Shown here: positions 63,238 through 64,000 of the stretch, in pieces
How positions within the stretch are numbered: position 1 is the stretch's first letter
How the letters are laid out: each line of letters starts with the position of its first letter
NCBI RefSeq assembly: GCF_004771275.1
Contig: NZ_RQEV01000001.1
Span: 124,001-188,000 of the forward strand
Direction: 5' to 3'
From: Leptospira fluminis
GTDB lineage: Bacteria; Spirochaetota; Leptospiria; Leptospirales; Leptospiraceae
DNA: 64,000 nt
Program-made: the position numbers and the translations under genes
The notes under the pieces: generated by a model
Told to the model about the DNA's origin: nothing
Databases searched by the model: none
The model's input: the letters and a program-made list of their open reading frames with translations, nothing else

Positions 63238-64000
63238 ATGTCACAGTCTATTGGAGAAGTCGAGCTCCGATTTTTAGTCCAGGACGGAAAGTTCCCGCTT
63301 AAAATAGAGGAGCTTACTCCGGAAGCTTCGGCCCGCAGATACTATAGGGTTTTTTATCCGGGAGATTCCAAAATCCTTTGCAAGGACGTACGGTTTCAGC
63401 ACGACTTCGTAGATATAGGCAATTTTCTTCGATCCCACGGCTTCCGTGTTCCGGACGTATATAAAACCGACTTGATCCATAATTTGACCCTACTTTCCGA
63501 CGAAGGCGATAAGGACCTGACTTTCGTCAAAGATGACGGAGAATACCGGGAGTATATGGTAAAATGCGTGGAACTCCTAACGGAGCTGCAGAAGCTCGAG
63601 CCGGAAGCCCCCGTCTCCGGCAGGGAATTCGATTACGAAAAACTCCGTTCCGAGAATCAGTTTACGTACACTTCCTTTCTGCAATTCGCAAAACGTTTCG
63701 GATTAAAAACGGATCTCCGCGCGGAAGTGAAAATATTCCTGGACGAGGCGGCGGCTTTTCTCGCCGAATATAAGATAAAAGTCTTCTGCCACCGGGACTT
63801 TCATGCAAGAAATCTAATGCTTTCCCCCGACGGAAGCATCACGATGATCGATTTTCAGGATGCCAGAATGGGGACTCCTTTTTACGATCTTTCCAGTCTG
63901 CTTTACGACGCATACCGTCCCATACCTTTTGCTATGCGAAGGGGATTGTTTCTTCTTTTCATGAAACTCTCGGATTCGAGATTCCCGCGATCCAAGGAAT
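63238..64000 (+). CDS. Phosphotransferase, AmgK-like sugar kinase (partial)
   Basis: The right edge cuts the gene after 254 residues. The start MSQSIGEVELRFLVQDGKFP is at 63238, 14 bases after the previous stop. Motifs: EASARRYYRVFYPGD, the catalytic Brenner loop CHRDFHARNLM (His185, Asp187, Asn192) and MIDFQDARMGTPFYDLSSLL (Asp205, metal ligand). This combination resembles the N-acetylmuramate/N-acetylglucosamine kinase AmgK of peptidoglycan recycling more than antibiotic kinases; a MurU-like gene downstream would confirm it. Substrate assignment is inference. Confidence 0.8.
   Translation, partial: MSQSIGEVELRFLVQDGKFPLKIEELTPEASARRYYRVFYPGDSKILCKDVRFQHDFVDIGNFLRSHGFRVPDVYKTDLIHNLTLLSDEGDKDLTFVKDDGEYREYMVKCVELLTELQKLEPEAPVSGREFDYEKLRSENQFTYTSFLQFAKRFGLKTDLRAEVKIFLDEAAAFLAEYKIKVFCHRDFHARNLMLSPDGSITMIDFQDARMGTPFYDLSSLLYDAYRPIPFAMRRGLFLLFMKLSDSRFPRSKE

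Overview
The window reads as a spirochaete chromosome, most likely Leptospira. The signs are the leptospiral style of lipoprotein signal (hydrophobic run ending in forms such as LLSAC, FTQNC, LNGC or ANC), frequent TTG starts, a FliD gene, a 7TMR-DISM hybrid kinase and SpoIIE-type phosphatases with multi-pass membrane domains. Base composition looks close to half G+C, which is high for the genus and would suit one of its higher-GC clades; that placement is inference. No rRNA, CRISPR array, prophage or insertion sequence is visible.

Region 1 (1-2.5 kb, minus): a tRNA-Thr/tRNA-Trp/secE/nusG/rplK/rplA/rplJ cluster behind a recognisable sigma-70 type promoter; rplJ runs off the left edge. Region 2 (2.6-10.2 kb): accessory genes. 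These are four predicted lipoproteins or exported proteins, a protein with an E-x-K nuclease-like signature next to two paralogous XRE regulators whose start sites lie under inverted repeats, a HAD hydrolase and a class C beta-lactamase-like lipoprotein. Region 3 (10.2-21.4 kb): cutA, a rhomboid protease, uvrB, an anti-sigma-type ATPase, an operon of a degenerate amidohydrolase, an S1-domain protein and trmL, then a second small ATPase, a glycosyltransferase, aroE and folC.

Region 4 (21.4-29.1 kb, minus): a tightly packed operon of a Cys-rich small protein, RnfC-like and RnfD-like proteins that have lost hallmark cofactor motifs, ptsN, two oligopeptide-type ABC permeases without ATPase or binding protein, and a PEGA-domain protein; a processive glycosyltransferase lies upstream. 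A GC-rich, hairpin-forming intergenic element with a 38-codon ORF follows (29.3-29.6 kb), abutting an orphan MotA-like gene.

Region 5 (30.4-47.4 kb): a cation/proton antiporter, a DUF1292-type protein, a hybrid histidine kinase, HNH endonuclease, manA, a DnaJ-domain protein, a STAS-domain antagonist, ribF, two overlapping paralogous membrane phosphatases, and a helical protein plus fliD. Region 6 (47.5-64 kb): lipoproteins, a long acyl-CoA dehydrogenase, a catalytically dead rhomboid-like protein, a DUF3347-like metal-site protein, ppk, an FAD-linked oxidase, a TMEM220-like protein and a DUF374 acyltransferase in an overlapping run, then two sensor kinases and, cut by the right edge, a sugar kinase resembling AmgK.

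Together, the STAS protein, two phosphatases and two kinase-like ATPases supply all three parts of a partner-switching regulatory network within about 31 kb. The most unusual chemistry is the stripped-down RnfC/RnfD pair; the most unusual non-coding signal is the 29.3-29.6 kb element.
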